Of a stretch of DNA of 5,720 bases, positions 1 through 5,720 are shown one piece after another; position 1 is the stretch's first letter, and the number at the start of each line of letters is the position of its first letter. Below the pieces are notes generated by a model. The model worked only from the letters and a program-made list of their open reading frames with translations. It had not been told where the DNA came from and searched no databases. Origin of the DNA: Burkholderiaceae bacterium (GTDB taxonomy: Bacteria; Pseudomonadota; Gammaproteobacteria; Burkholderiales; Burkholderiaceae_C); the NCBI GenBank assembly GCA_023260355.1, contig JALQVJ010000443.1:1-5720 (forward strand). Direction: 5' to 3'. Both the position numbers and the translations under genes were made by a program.

Positions 1-210
1 CTAGGCAACGCCATGGATGTAGAGATTGACGGCACCGGTCGCGTCTTGATCGCACCAGAACTGCGCAAGTCCGCCAACATCGACAAACAAACCGTCCTCT
101 TGGGTATGGGTGGTTATTTCGAATTGTGGGATGCCGACACCTACGCGGCGCAAGAGGCAGAGGCCATGCAAGGCGATATGCCAGACGTCTTCAAGGACTT
201 CTCTTTTTAA
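1..210 (+). CDS. mraZ: Transcriptional regulator MraZ, C-terminal half (cut by window edge)
   Basis: MraZ is a DNA-binding protein of the AbrB-like (SpoVT/AbrB) fold that sits first in dcw clusters and, in studied bacteria, represses its own operon by binding repeats upstream of itself. Only the last 69 residues are present, reading in frame from base 1 ([22 protein letters not shown]...) to the TAA at 208-210. The segment [13 protein letters not shown] matches the second of the two MraZ repeats (E. coli has DGAGRLLIAPVLR), and GYFELWD matches the following FELWD motif. The family is about 140-150 residues, so roughly half is missing to the left, along with the promoter and the MraZ operator. 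An internal ATG at 13 is inside the conserved domain and is not a real start. rsmH follows after 8 nt, as expected. Confidence 0.93.
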   Translation, partial: LGNAMDVEIDGTGRVLIAPELRKSANIDKQTVLLGMGGYFELWDADTYAAQEAEAMQGDMPDVFKDFSF

Positions 211-221
211 GGTTGACGGTG
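209..221 (+). promoter_or_regulatory. Ribosome binding site and GTG start of rsmH
   Basis: AAGG at 209-212 overlaps the mraZ stop codon and lies 6 nt before GTG at 219-221. The in-frame TTG at 213 has no room for a ribosome binding site. The longer reading from ATG at 126 runs through mraZ coding sequence and encodes an arginine-rich stretch unlike the family. GTG 219 is therefore the best start. This is a sequence-based inference. Confidence 0.65.
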
Positions 222-1148
222 GAGCAAGAGCACACATGGACTCATGCCACCGTCCTCCTGAACGAAGCCATCCAGGCGCTAGATGTTCAGCAGGCGGGGA
301 CCTATGTCGACGCCACGTTTGGCCGAGGCGGCCACTCACGCTTGCTGCTGTCTCAGTTGGGGCCAGAGGGCCGGCTGCATGCCTTCGACCGCGACCCTTT
401 GGCTGCGGCCATCGGAGCAGAAATAGCCGCACAAGACAGCCGCTTTTCAATTCAGCAGCAGCCCTTCTCCAATGTCACGCAACTGGCCGCGGGCACGCTC
501 GACGGTTTGCTGATGGATTTGGGCGTGAGCTCACCACAAATCGACGACGGCGAGCGTGGATTTTCTTTTCGAAACGATGGCCCTCTGGATATGCGTATGG
601 ACCCAACCCGAGGCCAGTCGGTCGCGGATTGGTTGGCCGACGCACCAGTGCCTCAAATGGCGGAGGTGATACGTGAATACGGGGAAGAACGGTTTGCTTT
701 ACAGATTGCAAAGGCGATTGATCGTCGCAGACAGGAACGGGGCGCTCTTCGAAGCACCGCTGAACTGGCCGCGCTCGTGGCTAGCGCGGTCAAAACCCGC
801 GAGCCGGGCAAGGACCCTGCAACGCGGACATTTCAGGCTTTTCGGATTCACATCAACGCCGAGCTTGAGGAGTTGCAACAAGCGTTGAACGCCAGCCTGC
901 GCTTGCTCAAGCCGGGCGGGCGTTTGGTGGTGATCAGCTTTCACTCACTTGAAGATCGCATGGTCAAGCAGTTCATTGCCCAACACGCCAAGGAAGTGGT
1001 GGATCGGCGCGCACCGGTGACGATGCCGCGCGAAATGCCGTTGCGCGCTTTGGGCCGAGTGAAGGCGAGCGAGGCCGAGATCCAAGCCAACCCACGCTCA
1101 CGCAGCGCCGTGATGCGCGTGGCTGAGCGCACGGAGGCTGCGCTGTGA
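219..1148 (+). CDS. rsmH: 16S rRNA (cytosine(1402)-N(4))-methyltransferase RsmH (MraW)
   Basis: RsmH uses S-adenosylmethionine to methylate N4 of C1402 in the decoding centre of 16S rRNA, acting on the small ribosomal subunit in the cytoplasm. From the GTG at 219 the product is 309 residues, the usual family length. Family motifs appear in order: HATVLLNEA (9-17), the SAM-binding loop [10 protein letters not shown] (31-40), DLGVSSPQ (100-107), GPLDMRMDP (121-129), EYGEERF (153-159), FQAFRIHIN (205-213), and [15 protein letters not shown] (233-247). A C-terminal [13 protein letters not shown] (290-302) completes the set. All expected motifs are intact, so the enzyme should be active. Its stop overlaps the ftsL start by GTGA (1145-1148), which suggests translational coupling. 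The only uncertainty is the exact start codon. Confidence 0.97.
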   Translation: MEQEHTWTHATVLLNEAIQALDVQQAGTYVDATFGRGGHSRLLLSQLGPEGRLHAFDRDPLAAAIGAEIAAQDSRFSIQQQPFSNVTQLAAGTLDGLLMDLGVSSPQIDDGERGFSFRNDGPLDMRMDPTRGQSVADWLADAPVPQMAEVIREYGEERFALQIAKAIDRRRQERGALRSTAELAALVASAVKTREPGKDPATRTFQAFRIHINAELEELQQALNASLRLLKPGGRLVVISFHSLEDRMVKQFIAQHAKEVVDRRAPVTMPREMPLRALGRVKASEAEIQANPRSRSAVMRVAERTEAAL

Positions 1149-1429
1149 CCCGCGTGAATATCGCCTTGGTTGTCGCCGTCATGGCGACGGCTTTCGCGTT
1201 GGTCCACACGCAATACCAGTCGCGCCGGCTCTACGCTGCCGTGGATAAGGCGCGCGCACAGGCCTCTGAACTGGATATCGAGTGGGAATCTCTGCGCGCT
1301 CAGCGCCGCACAGCGGCAGCCCCTGCGCGTGTGCAACAGATTGCGCGCAGTGAGCTCGACATGCGTTCACCGAACGCGTCGACGACCATCTACCTCAAGC
1401 CGCGTGAGTCGGCGGGAGGCTCGCAATGA
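1145..1429 (+). CDS. ftsL: Cell division protein FtsL
   Basis: FtsL is a small bitopic inner-membrane protein that forms a complex with FtsB and FtsQ and helps activate septal peptidoglycan synthesis by FtsW-FtsI. The 94-residue product has a very short cytoplasmic N-terminus and one hydrophobic segment at about residues 4-22 ([19 protein letters not shown]). A periplasmic helical region follows (about 24-55, rich in Q, R, A, E and L) that could form the usual coiled coil, then the juxta-terminal pattern [15 protein letters not shown]. Sequence identity in this family is low, so the call rests on size, topology and position between rsmH and ftsI. The start is GTG at 1145, overlapping the rsmH stop, with GGAGG at 1133-1137 placed 7 nt upstream. 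The stop overlaps ftsI by ATGA. Confidence 0.93.
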   Translation: MTRVNIALVVAVMATAFALVHTQYQSRRLYAAVDKARAQASELDIEWESLRAQRRTAAAPARVQQIARSELDMRSPNASTTIYLKPRESAGGSQ

Positions 1430-3156
1430 GTCGCCGCAGCATCGCCTACAGCGACAGCCCCTTGTTGACCCAGCGCACGCCGCTGTGGCGCAGCCGATTC
1501 ATTTTGGCGGGCTTGGCGGTCTCGTTTGTCGGTTTGATCGGTCGAGCCGTCTATGTGCAGGTGCTGAACAACGACTTCATTCTCGAACAGGGCGATGCGC
1601 GCATGCAGCGCACTGTCGCACTGGAAGCGAGCCGTGGTCGCATCTTGGATCGCAACGGGCTGATTTTGGCGACCAGCGTCCCTGCGGTTGGCATCAGTGT
1701 GGATGGCGCCGACCCCAACCACCCGGACTGGCGCCAAGTGGCGAAGTTGCTCAAGCGCGATGAGAAGCAATTGCGGCAATTCATCGCCCAGCGCAGCAAG
1801 CGCACAGCCATGTTGGCTCGGCAAGTGGACGAAGCGACAGGCAACAAGATCAAGGCCTTGAAGATTCCTGGCTTGATCGTGAACCGCGAATACATGCGCT
1901 CTTATCCAGAGGGCGAGGCGGTGGCGCATGTTGTCGGTTTCACCAGCGTGGACAACCGCGGCCAAGAGGGTGTTGAGCTGGCGTTTCAGTCCCAGCTCGC
2001 CGGTCAGCCCGGGTCTCGCCGTGTTCTCAAGGACCGCCTGGGTCACATCATTGAAGATGTGAGCGACATCGTGCCGCCCGTGAATGGCCGCGACATCCAA
2101 CTCTCGATTGACAGCCGGATTCAGTTCTTTGCATTTGATCGCATCAAAGCTGCGGTTCAAAAGCACAACGCCAGCCACGGCAGCGTGGTGGTGCTTGACG
2201 CCACAAACGGTGAAGTGCTGGCGATGGCCAACTACCCGAGCTTTGACCCCAATGACCGCCGCACGATGCGCGGCTCGGTGATGCGCAACACGGCTTTGAC
2301 CGACGCGTTCGAGCCTGGATCGACCGTCAAACCCTTGGTCGTTGGCTTGGCACTGGAAGAAAAGTTGGTCAAACCATCGACCGTGTTTGACACTGCGCCG
2401 GGCTACATCCGAATTGGTCGCGCCAAGATTTCAGACTCGCATGTACACGGTCTGTTGGATGTGTCTCAAATCATTGAGAAATCGAGCAACGTGGGCACCG
2501 TCAAGATTTCTGACAAGCTGAGCGCTCAGTCGATGTGGGAGATGTTCTCAGAGGTAGGCATTGGCCAACGGCCTGAGCTGGCCTTCCCTGGCGTCACGCG
2601 TGGCGCCCTTCGCCCATACCAGTCTTGGCGGCCAGTTGAAAAAGCCACGATGAGTTATGGCTACGGCTTGTCCACCTCATTGATGCAGTTGGCCAGGGCC
2701 TATACGGTCTTTGGCACAGACGGCCACATGACCAAACTCAGTTTGATCAAGGGCCAGGGTGGCGTCACTGGGGTCCCTGTGTTCTCGGCCAAAACAACCG
2801 AGCAACTGCGCCACATGCTGCACATGGTCACTGGCGATGAGGGCACAGCACCCCGCGCCCAAACCCTGGGTTACTCGGTCGGTGGCAAAACCGGCACTGC
2901 TCACAAGTTGGTCGATGGCAAATACGCGAACAACAAATACCGCGGATTTTTTGTGGGTCTCGCGCCGATCGAATCGCCCCGCATCGTGGTGGCTGTGATG
3001 CTCGATGAGCCCAAGAGCCGCGAGTACTTTGGTGGCTTGGTTGCCGCACCAGTGTTCAGCGAAACCGTGCAACAAACACTGCGCATTTTGGGCGTCAAAC
3101 CAGACCTATCGGTGCAACCCAACATCCAAGCCAAGGGCGTGGAGGAGTCGGTGTGA
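1426..3156 (+). CDS. ftsI: Peptidoglycan D,D-transpeptidase FtsI (penicillin-binding protein 3)
   Basis: FtsI is the class B penicillin-binding protein that cross-links septal peptidoglycan together with the glycosyltransferase FtsW. It is anchored in the inner membrane with its catalytic domain in the periplasm, and it is a beta-lactam target. The 576-residue product has a short cytoplasmic tail and a transmembrane segment at about 24-46. A PBP dimerisation (pedestal) domain follows, with RGRILDRNG at 70-78. The transpeptidase domain has all three active-site motifs: S299-T-V-K302 with catalytic Ser299 (in FEPGSTVKP), S353-S-N355, and K488-T-G490 (in GGKTGTA). Length and motifs are normal for the family. 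The ATG at 1426 overlaps the ftsL stop, with GGGAGG at 1414-1419 placed 6 nt before it. Position and the membrane anchor favour FtsI over the elongation paralogue MrdA/PBP2. Confidence 0.97.
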   Translation: MSRRSIAYSDSPLLTQRTPLWRSRFILAGLAVSFVGLIGRAVYVQVLNNDFILEQGDARMQRTVALEASRGRILDRNGLILATSVPAVGISVDGADPNHPDWRQVAKLLKRDEKQLRQFIAQRSKRTAMLARQVDEATGNKIKALKIPGLIVNREYMRSYPEGEAVAHVVGFTSVDNRGQEGVELAFQSQLAGQPGSRRVLKDRLGHIIEDVSDIVPPVNGRDIQLSIDSRIQFFAFDRIKAAVQKHNASHGSVVVLDATNGEVLAMANYPSFDPNDRRTMRGSVMRNTALTDAFEPGSTVKPLVVGLALEEKLVKPSTVFDTAPGYIRIGRAKISDSHVHGLLDVSQIIEKSSNVGTVKISDKLSAQSMWEMFSEVGIGQRPELAFPGVTRGALRPYQSWRPVEKATMSYGYGLSTSLMQLARAYTVFGTDGHMTKLSLIKGQGGVTGVPVFSAKTTEQLRHMLHMVTGDEGTAPRAQTLGYSVGGKTGTAHKLVDGKYANNKYRGFFVGLAPIESPRIVVAVMLDEPKSREYFGGLVAAPVFSETVQQTLRILGVKPDLSVQPNIQAKGVEESV

Positions 3157-3158
3157 TG
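3141..3158 (+). promoter_or_regulatory. Ribosome binding site with two possible murE starts
   Basis: GGAGGAG at 3141-3147 lies inside the end of ftsI. Two consecutive in-frame start codons follow, GTG at 3153 and ATG at 3156, at spacings of 5 and 8 nt. ATG 3156 shares one base with the ftsI TGA stop, while GTG 3153 would overlap by four. The two products differ by one N-terminal methionine. I prefer ATG 3156 because both spacings are acceptable and ATG is the stronger codon. Confidence 0.6.
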
Positions 3159-4658
3159 CACGCATTCAGCCGCCCCCAAGAAGCCGCCGATTGGCTGCGC
3201 GCACAAGGCTGCATCGCGCTGCACAGTGACAGCCGCCACACGCGTCCAGGTGACGGCCTGATCGCCTGGCCGGGCGCCCGCCATGATGCGCGTGATCATG
3301 TGGCTTCTGTGTTGAAGAGTGGCGCCAAAGCGGCGTTGGTTGAGGCCGATGGTTTGCGTGACGAATGGATCTCAAACTGGCGCGACCTGCCTGTGGCCAC
3401 ACTTCCCGATTTGAAGCACCAGTCTGGGTCTGTCGCCAGCGCGTTTTATCGCGCCCCCAGCACACAGATGTCGCTGGTTGCCGTCACAGGTACCAATGGC
3501 AAAACCACCATCACTTGGTGGCTGGCCCAAGCATTGAACGCATTGGCCAAGCCCTGCGGCGTTGCTGGCACCTTGGGCGTCGGTCCAATCAACCGCCTGC
3601 GCACGACGGGCTTGACCACTTTGCAGTCTGTTGAATTGCACGGTGCACTGGCTGACATGCGCGCTGACGGCATCGTCGCTTGCACCCTCGAAGCATCCAG
3701 CATCGGCATTGTTGAGGGCCGTTTGAACGCCGTTGATGTCGAGGTTGCGATCTTCACCAACCTGACACAAGACCATTTGGACTACCACGGCGATATGGCG
3801 CACTACTGGGAAGCCAAGAAGCGCTTGATGCATTGGCCCAACTTGCGCCACGCGGTCGTGAATGTGGATGATGCCCATGGCGCCGAGCTGGCACGAACTT
3901 GGTCCGGCAGTGCCGACTTGTGGACCACCAGCGTGGGCGGCGATGCCCGCCGGAGCGCGCGAGACGTGCGCGTGACTGCCATGGGCACGCGCTTTGTGGC
4001 GGTGGAACGCAATGAGGGTGCGCGCGACGAAGCTGAGTTGAATATCCGTGCAGCGGGCACATTCAACGTGAGCAACGCTCTGCAAGCCCTGGCCGCTCTG
4101 CGTGCGCTGGGCGTGCCGCTGGGCGATGCGGTGGCGGCGTTCTCGCAATTGAGCTCCGTGCCCGGTCGTTTGCAGCGTATCCATCAGGACGATATGGGGC
4201 CTTGGGTGTTGGTGGACTACGCCCACACGCCGGATGCTGTCACGCAAGTCTTGCAGGCTTTGCAACCGACGGTGCAAAGCCGAGGCGGCAAGCTGTGGTG
4301 TGTGTTGGGGTGTGGCGGCAACCGCGATGCGAGCAAGCGCGCGCCCATGGCCGCAGCCGCCGAAGCCCATGCCGATCGCGTTGTGCTGACCAGCGACAAC
4401 CCGCGCGACGAAGACCCCGAGGCAATTTTGGCAGCCATGCGCGAGGGGTTGACGCATCCACCTGAGTGGATCGGCGTCGATCGGGCACAAGCGATTGCCC
4501 ATGCCGTGGCGCAAGCCGCTGAGGCAGATGTGATCGTGATCGCTGGCAAGGGCCACGAGGATTACCAGGAAATCCAGGGGAAGCGTTTGCCCTTCAATGA
4601 TGCAGATGTCGCGCAAGCGGCGTGGCAGTTGAGACGGCACACGGGAGCACGCGCATGA
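3156..4658 (+). CDS. murE: UDP-N-acetylmuramoyl-L-alanyl-D-glutamate--2,6-diaminopimelate ligase MurE
   Basis: MurE is the cytoplasmic ATP-dependent ligase that adds meso-diaminopimelate to UDP-MurNAc-L-Ala-D-Glu during peptidoglycan precursor synthesis. The 500-residue product shows the three-domain Mur ligase plan. The N-terminal uridine-nucleotide-binding domain contains HSDSRHTRPGD. The central ATPase has the P-loop TGTNGKTT (111-118), NLTQDHLDYHG, and a Lys in EAKKRL (about 221) matching the carbamylated lysine of E. coli MurE. The C-terminal domain has DYAHTPD (354-360), the motif DNPR (414-417) followed by DEDP, and GKGHED (464-469). DNPR is the known signature for choosing diaminopimelate over lysine, so a DAP-type cell wall is expected. 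The stop overlaps murF by ATGA, so MurE and MurF are separate proteins here and not a MurE-MurF fusion. Confidence 0.96.
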   Translation: MHAFSRPQEAADWLRAQGCIALHSDSRHTRPGDGLIAWPGARHDARDHVASVLKSGAKAALVEADGLRDEWISNWRDLPVATLPDLKHQSGSVASAFYRAPSTQMSLVAVTGTNGKTTITWWLAQALNALAKPCGVAGTLGVGPINRLRTTGLTTLQSVELHGALADMRADGIVACTLEASSIGIVEGRLNAVDVEVAIFTNLTQDHLDYHGDMAHYWEAKKRLMHWPNLRHAVVNVDDAHGAELARTWSGSADLWTTSVGGDARRSARDVRVTAMGTRFVAVERNEGARDEAELNIRAAGTFNVSNALQALAALRALGVPLGDAVAAFSQLSSVPGRLQRIHQDDMGPWVLVDYAHTPDAVTQVLQALQPTVQSRGGKLWCVLGCGGNRDASKRAPMAAAAEAHADRVVLTSDNPRDEDPEAILAAMREGLTHPPEWIGVDRAQAIAHAVAQAAEADVIVIAGKGHEDYQEIQGKRLPFNDADVAQAAWQLRRHTGARA

Positions 4659-5680
4659 GCCAAACACCGCTGTCTGTGATACACATGATCCCCGGCGCAC
4701 GCGTCGTGGGTACGCTTGCCGTCCCATTGAACCGCGTTCACTCAGACACGCGCACCTTGGAAGCCAACGACTGTTTTGTTGCCTTGCGCGGCGATCGGTT
4801 TGATGGCCACGACTTTTTGCCACAGCTGTCTGGCGCACACGTTCAACTGGCGCTGGCTCACCAGGGTTTGGCGGCCTATGGCTTGAGCGGCATTGAGGTG
4901 CCTGACACCCGCATCGCCTTGGGTCAGTGGGCCAAACTTTGGCGCGAGCAGCTGTCAATGCCCGTGATCGCGATCACCGGCAGCAATGGCAAAACCACGG
5001 TCACGCAAATGGTGGCCAGCATTTTGCGCAAGGCCTATGGCTCTCGCATGCATGCGACCCAGGGCAATTACAACAACGACATCGGCGTGCCCCTGACGGT
5101 GCTGGGTCTGCGCGCTGGACAACAAGCTGCCGTGATTGAACTGGGGATGAACCATCCCGGCGAAATCGAGGGTTTGGCGCGCATGGCGCAACCGAACGTC
5201 GCTTTGGTGAACAACGCGCAGCGCGAACACCAAGAGTTCATGTCCAGCGTGCAAGCTGTGGCTGAAGAGAACGCGCGCGTGTTCGCCCATTTGCGCTCGG
5301 GCGGTATCGGTGTCTTTCCTCATGGTGACGCATTTCACACGCTGTGGATGGCCCGCATCACGGAGCGGCGCATGCAAGCGCAAGGCTGCGAGGCGTGGAC
5401 ATTTGGCCTGGATCAGCCCGAGGCAACCGTGTGGGCCTCCGCGAAATGGGACGTTGATCAATGGCAAATCAAGGTCCACACACCGATGGGAGACGCAGCG
5501 CTTTCGTTGGCTATGGCGGGTCAACACAATGTGTTGAACGCATTGGCCGCACTGACGTGTGGACTTGCGGCTGGCGTGCCCTTGAACGAATGCTGCCTGG
5601 GTCTGGAGGCGTTCAAGCCAGTGAAAGGCCGTTCGCGCTTGCTGCACCTGTCATGTCTCTTGTCATTCTCAATAAACTAG
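4655..5680 (+). CDS. murF: UDP-N-acetylmuramoyl-tripeptide--D-alanyl-D-alanine ligase MurF, C-terminus lost
   Basis: MurF ligates D-Ala-D-Ala to the UDP-MurNAc-tripeptide, the last cytoplasmic step of precursor assembly. The N-terminal domain (HSDTRTLEANDCFVALRGDRFDGHDF, about 29-54) and central ATPase are normal. They include the P-loop TGSNGKTT (108-115), NYNNDIGVPLTVL (138-150), ELGMNHPGEIEG (162-173), VNNAQREHQEFM (185-196) and GQHNVLNALAA (289-299). The sequence stays family-like to KGRSR (324-328), then ends in LLHLSCLLSFSIN and a TAG. The C-terminal Mur ligase domain, normally starting nearby with a DDTYNANP-type motif, is absent. The product is 341 residues against roughly 450-480 for the family, so as read it should be inactive. 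The ATG at 4655 overlaps the murE stop and has GGGAG at 4643-4647. A longer in-frame GTG at 4622 lies inside murE and lacks support. The terminal 11 or so codons are probably not murF sequence. Confidence 0.9.
   Translation: MSQTPLSVIHMIPGARVVGTLAVPLNRVHSDTRTLEANDCFVALRGDRFDGHDFLPQLSGAHVQLALAHQGLAAYGLSGIEVPDTRIALGQWAKLWREQLSMPVIAITGSNGKTTVTQMVASILRKAYGSRMHATQGNYNNDIGVPLTVLGLRAGQQAAVIELGMNHPGEIEGLARMAQPNVALVNNAQREHQEFMSSVQAVAEENARVFAHLRSGGIGVFPHGDAFHTLWMARITERRMQAQGCEAWTFGLDQPEATVWASAKWDVDQWQIKVHTPMGDAALSLAMAGQHNVLNALAALTCGLAAGVPLNECCLGLEAFKPVKGRSRLLHLSCLLSFSIN
5649..5666. repeat. Short direct repeat TGTCAT-N6-TGTCAT at the murF breakpoint
   Basis: TGTCAT occurs at 5649-5654 and again at 5661-5666, a 12-bp period, just where murF homology ends. 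Each copy is followed by a TCTC-containing run (GTCTC after the first, TCTC after the second), so the copies are slightly longer than the hexamer. Subterminal repeats of this kind can be transposase binding sites in Tn7-, Mu- and Tn402-like elements. With only two six-base copies, chance is also possible. Confidence 0.4.
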
Positions 5681-5720
5681 CAAAGTATCGTTCGTATAGT
5701 TTCTGTGTGCCTGCTGCAAC
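5649..5720. mobile_element. Foreign A+T-rich sequence interrupting murF; possible transposable element end
   Basis: By my hand count these 72 bases are about 40% G+C (29/72), and about 35% over the first 60, clearly below the flanking dcw genes. They encode nothing resembling MurF. The stretch can be taken to begin with TGTCAT at 5649. Several transposon groups have tips starting with 5'-TGT, including Tn402/Tn5053-like, IS21 and IS481-like elements. No transposase gene, second end or target duplication lies within the window, so the family cannot be assigned. A misassembled or chimeric junction would look the same. The orientation is unknown. Confidence 0.35.

Noticed and set aside
126..218. 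A longer rsmH starting at ATG 126
   Set aside because: The extra 31 residues run through mraZ in another frame and are an arginine/glycine-rich stretch absent from RsmH. GTG 219 gives the family length and has a ribosome binding site.
1390..2178. A 262-codon minus-strand open frame opposite ftsI
   Set aside because: It is a shadow of the ftsI coding frame, with no ribosome binding site or family resemblance that I can see, and it overlaps a gene with all its catalytic motifs.
4622..4654. A longer murF starting at GTG 4622
   Set aside because: The extension lies entirely within murE. The ATG at 4655 has a good ribosome binding site and the same ATGA overlap seen at the ftsL/ftsI junction.
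3372..4958. A 528-codon open frame on the minus strand opposite murE and the start of murF
   Set aside because: It lies antisense to two well-supported Mur ligases. Its product is rich in Arg, His, Cys and Gln with no recognisable domain, and it is typical of the spurious long frames that high-G+C codon use creates on the opposite strand.
3495..4998. An identical 14-bp stretch, aatggcaaaaccac, at 3495-3508 and 4985-4998
   Set aside because: Both copies encode the conserved NGKTT of the P-loop in the homologous ligases MurE and MurF. This is shared protein ancestry and codon choice, not a mobile or regulatory repeat.
5660..5700. Promoter-like elements in the foreign tail (TTGTCA at 5660, TATAGT at 5695)
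   Set aside because: TATAGT matches the -10 consensus at five of six bases, but the spacing from TTGTCA (29 nt) is far too long. The 17-nt-spaced alternatives have poor -35 or -10 matches. A+T-rich sequence gives such hits by chance.

Overview
The window is a stretch of a bacterial division and cell wall (dcw) cluster, read entirely on the + strand. The order is mraZ (3' half only), rsmH, ftsL, ftsI, murE, murF (3' end disrupted). The high G+C coding sequence, the gene order, and the protein signatures fit a betaproteobacterium, most likely Burkholderiales and perhaps Comamonadaceae. These signatures include the RsmH N-terminus with HATVLLNEA, the MurF segment VNNAQREHQEFM, and a DAP-type MurE. 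The taxon is an inference from remembered family sequences, not from a search.

Layout: mraZ enters from the left edge and stops at 210. After an 8-nt gap comes rsmH (219-1148). The next three genes are stacked with tiny overlaps: rsmH/ftsL by GTGA (1145-1148), ftsL/ftsI by ATGA (1426-1429), and ftsI/murE by 1 or 4 nt depending on the murE start. murE/murF overlap by ATGA (4655-4658). Each start has a purine-rich ribosome binding site inside the preceding gene, so the block looks like one translationally coupled operon. No intergenic space, promoter, terminator or RNA gene is visible in positions 1-5640.

Functionally, MraZ is the cluster's regulator and RsmH methylates 16S rRNA. FtsL and FtsI (PBP3) are inner-membrane parts of the divisome that act in septal peptidoglycan synthesis. 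MurE and MurF add the third residue (meso-diaminopimelate) and the D-Ala-D-Ala dipeptide to the UDP-MurNAc peptide precursor in the cytoplasm.

The one anomaly is at the right end. murF follows its family normally to about residue 328 (KGRSR), then within a few codons turns into an unrelated A+T-rich sequence and stops at 5680, before the C-terminal ligase domain. The foreign stretch can be read as starting at 5649 with TGTCAT, repeated 12 bp later, which resembles the tip of a transposable element. An assembly junction or strain mixture is an equally serious explanation. The rest of the window is ordinary, well-conserved dcw content, and I found no undescribed system in it.
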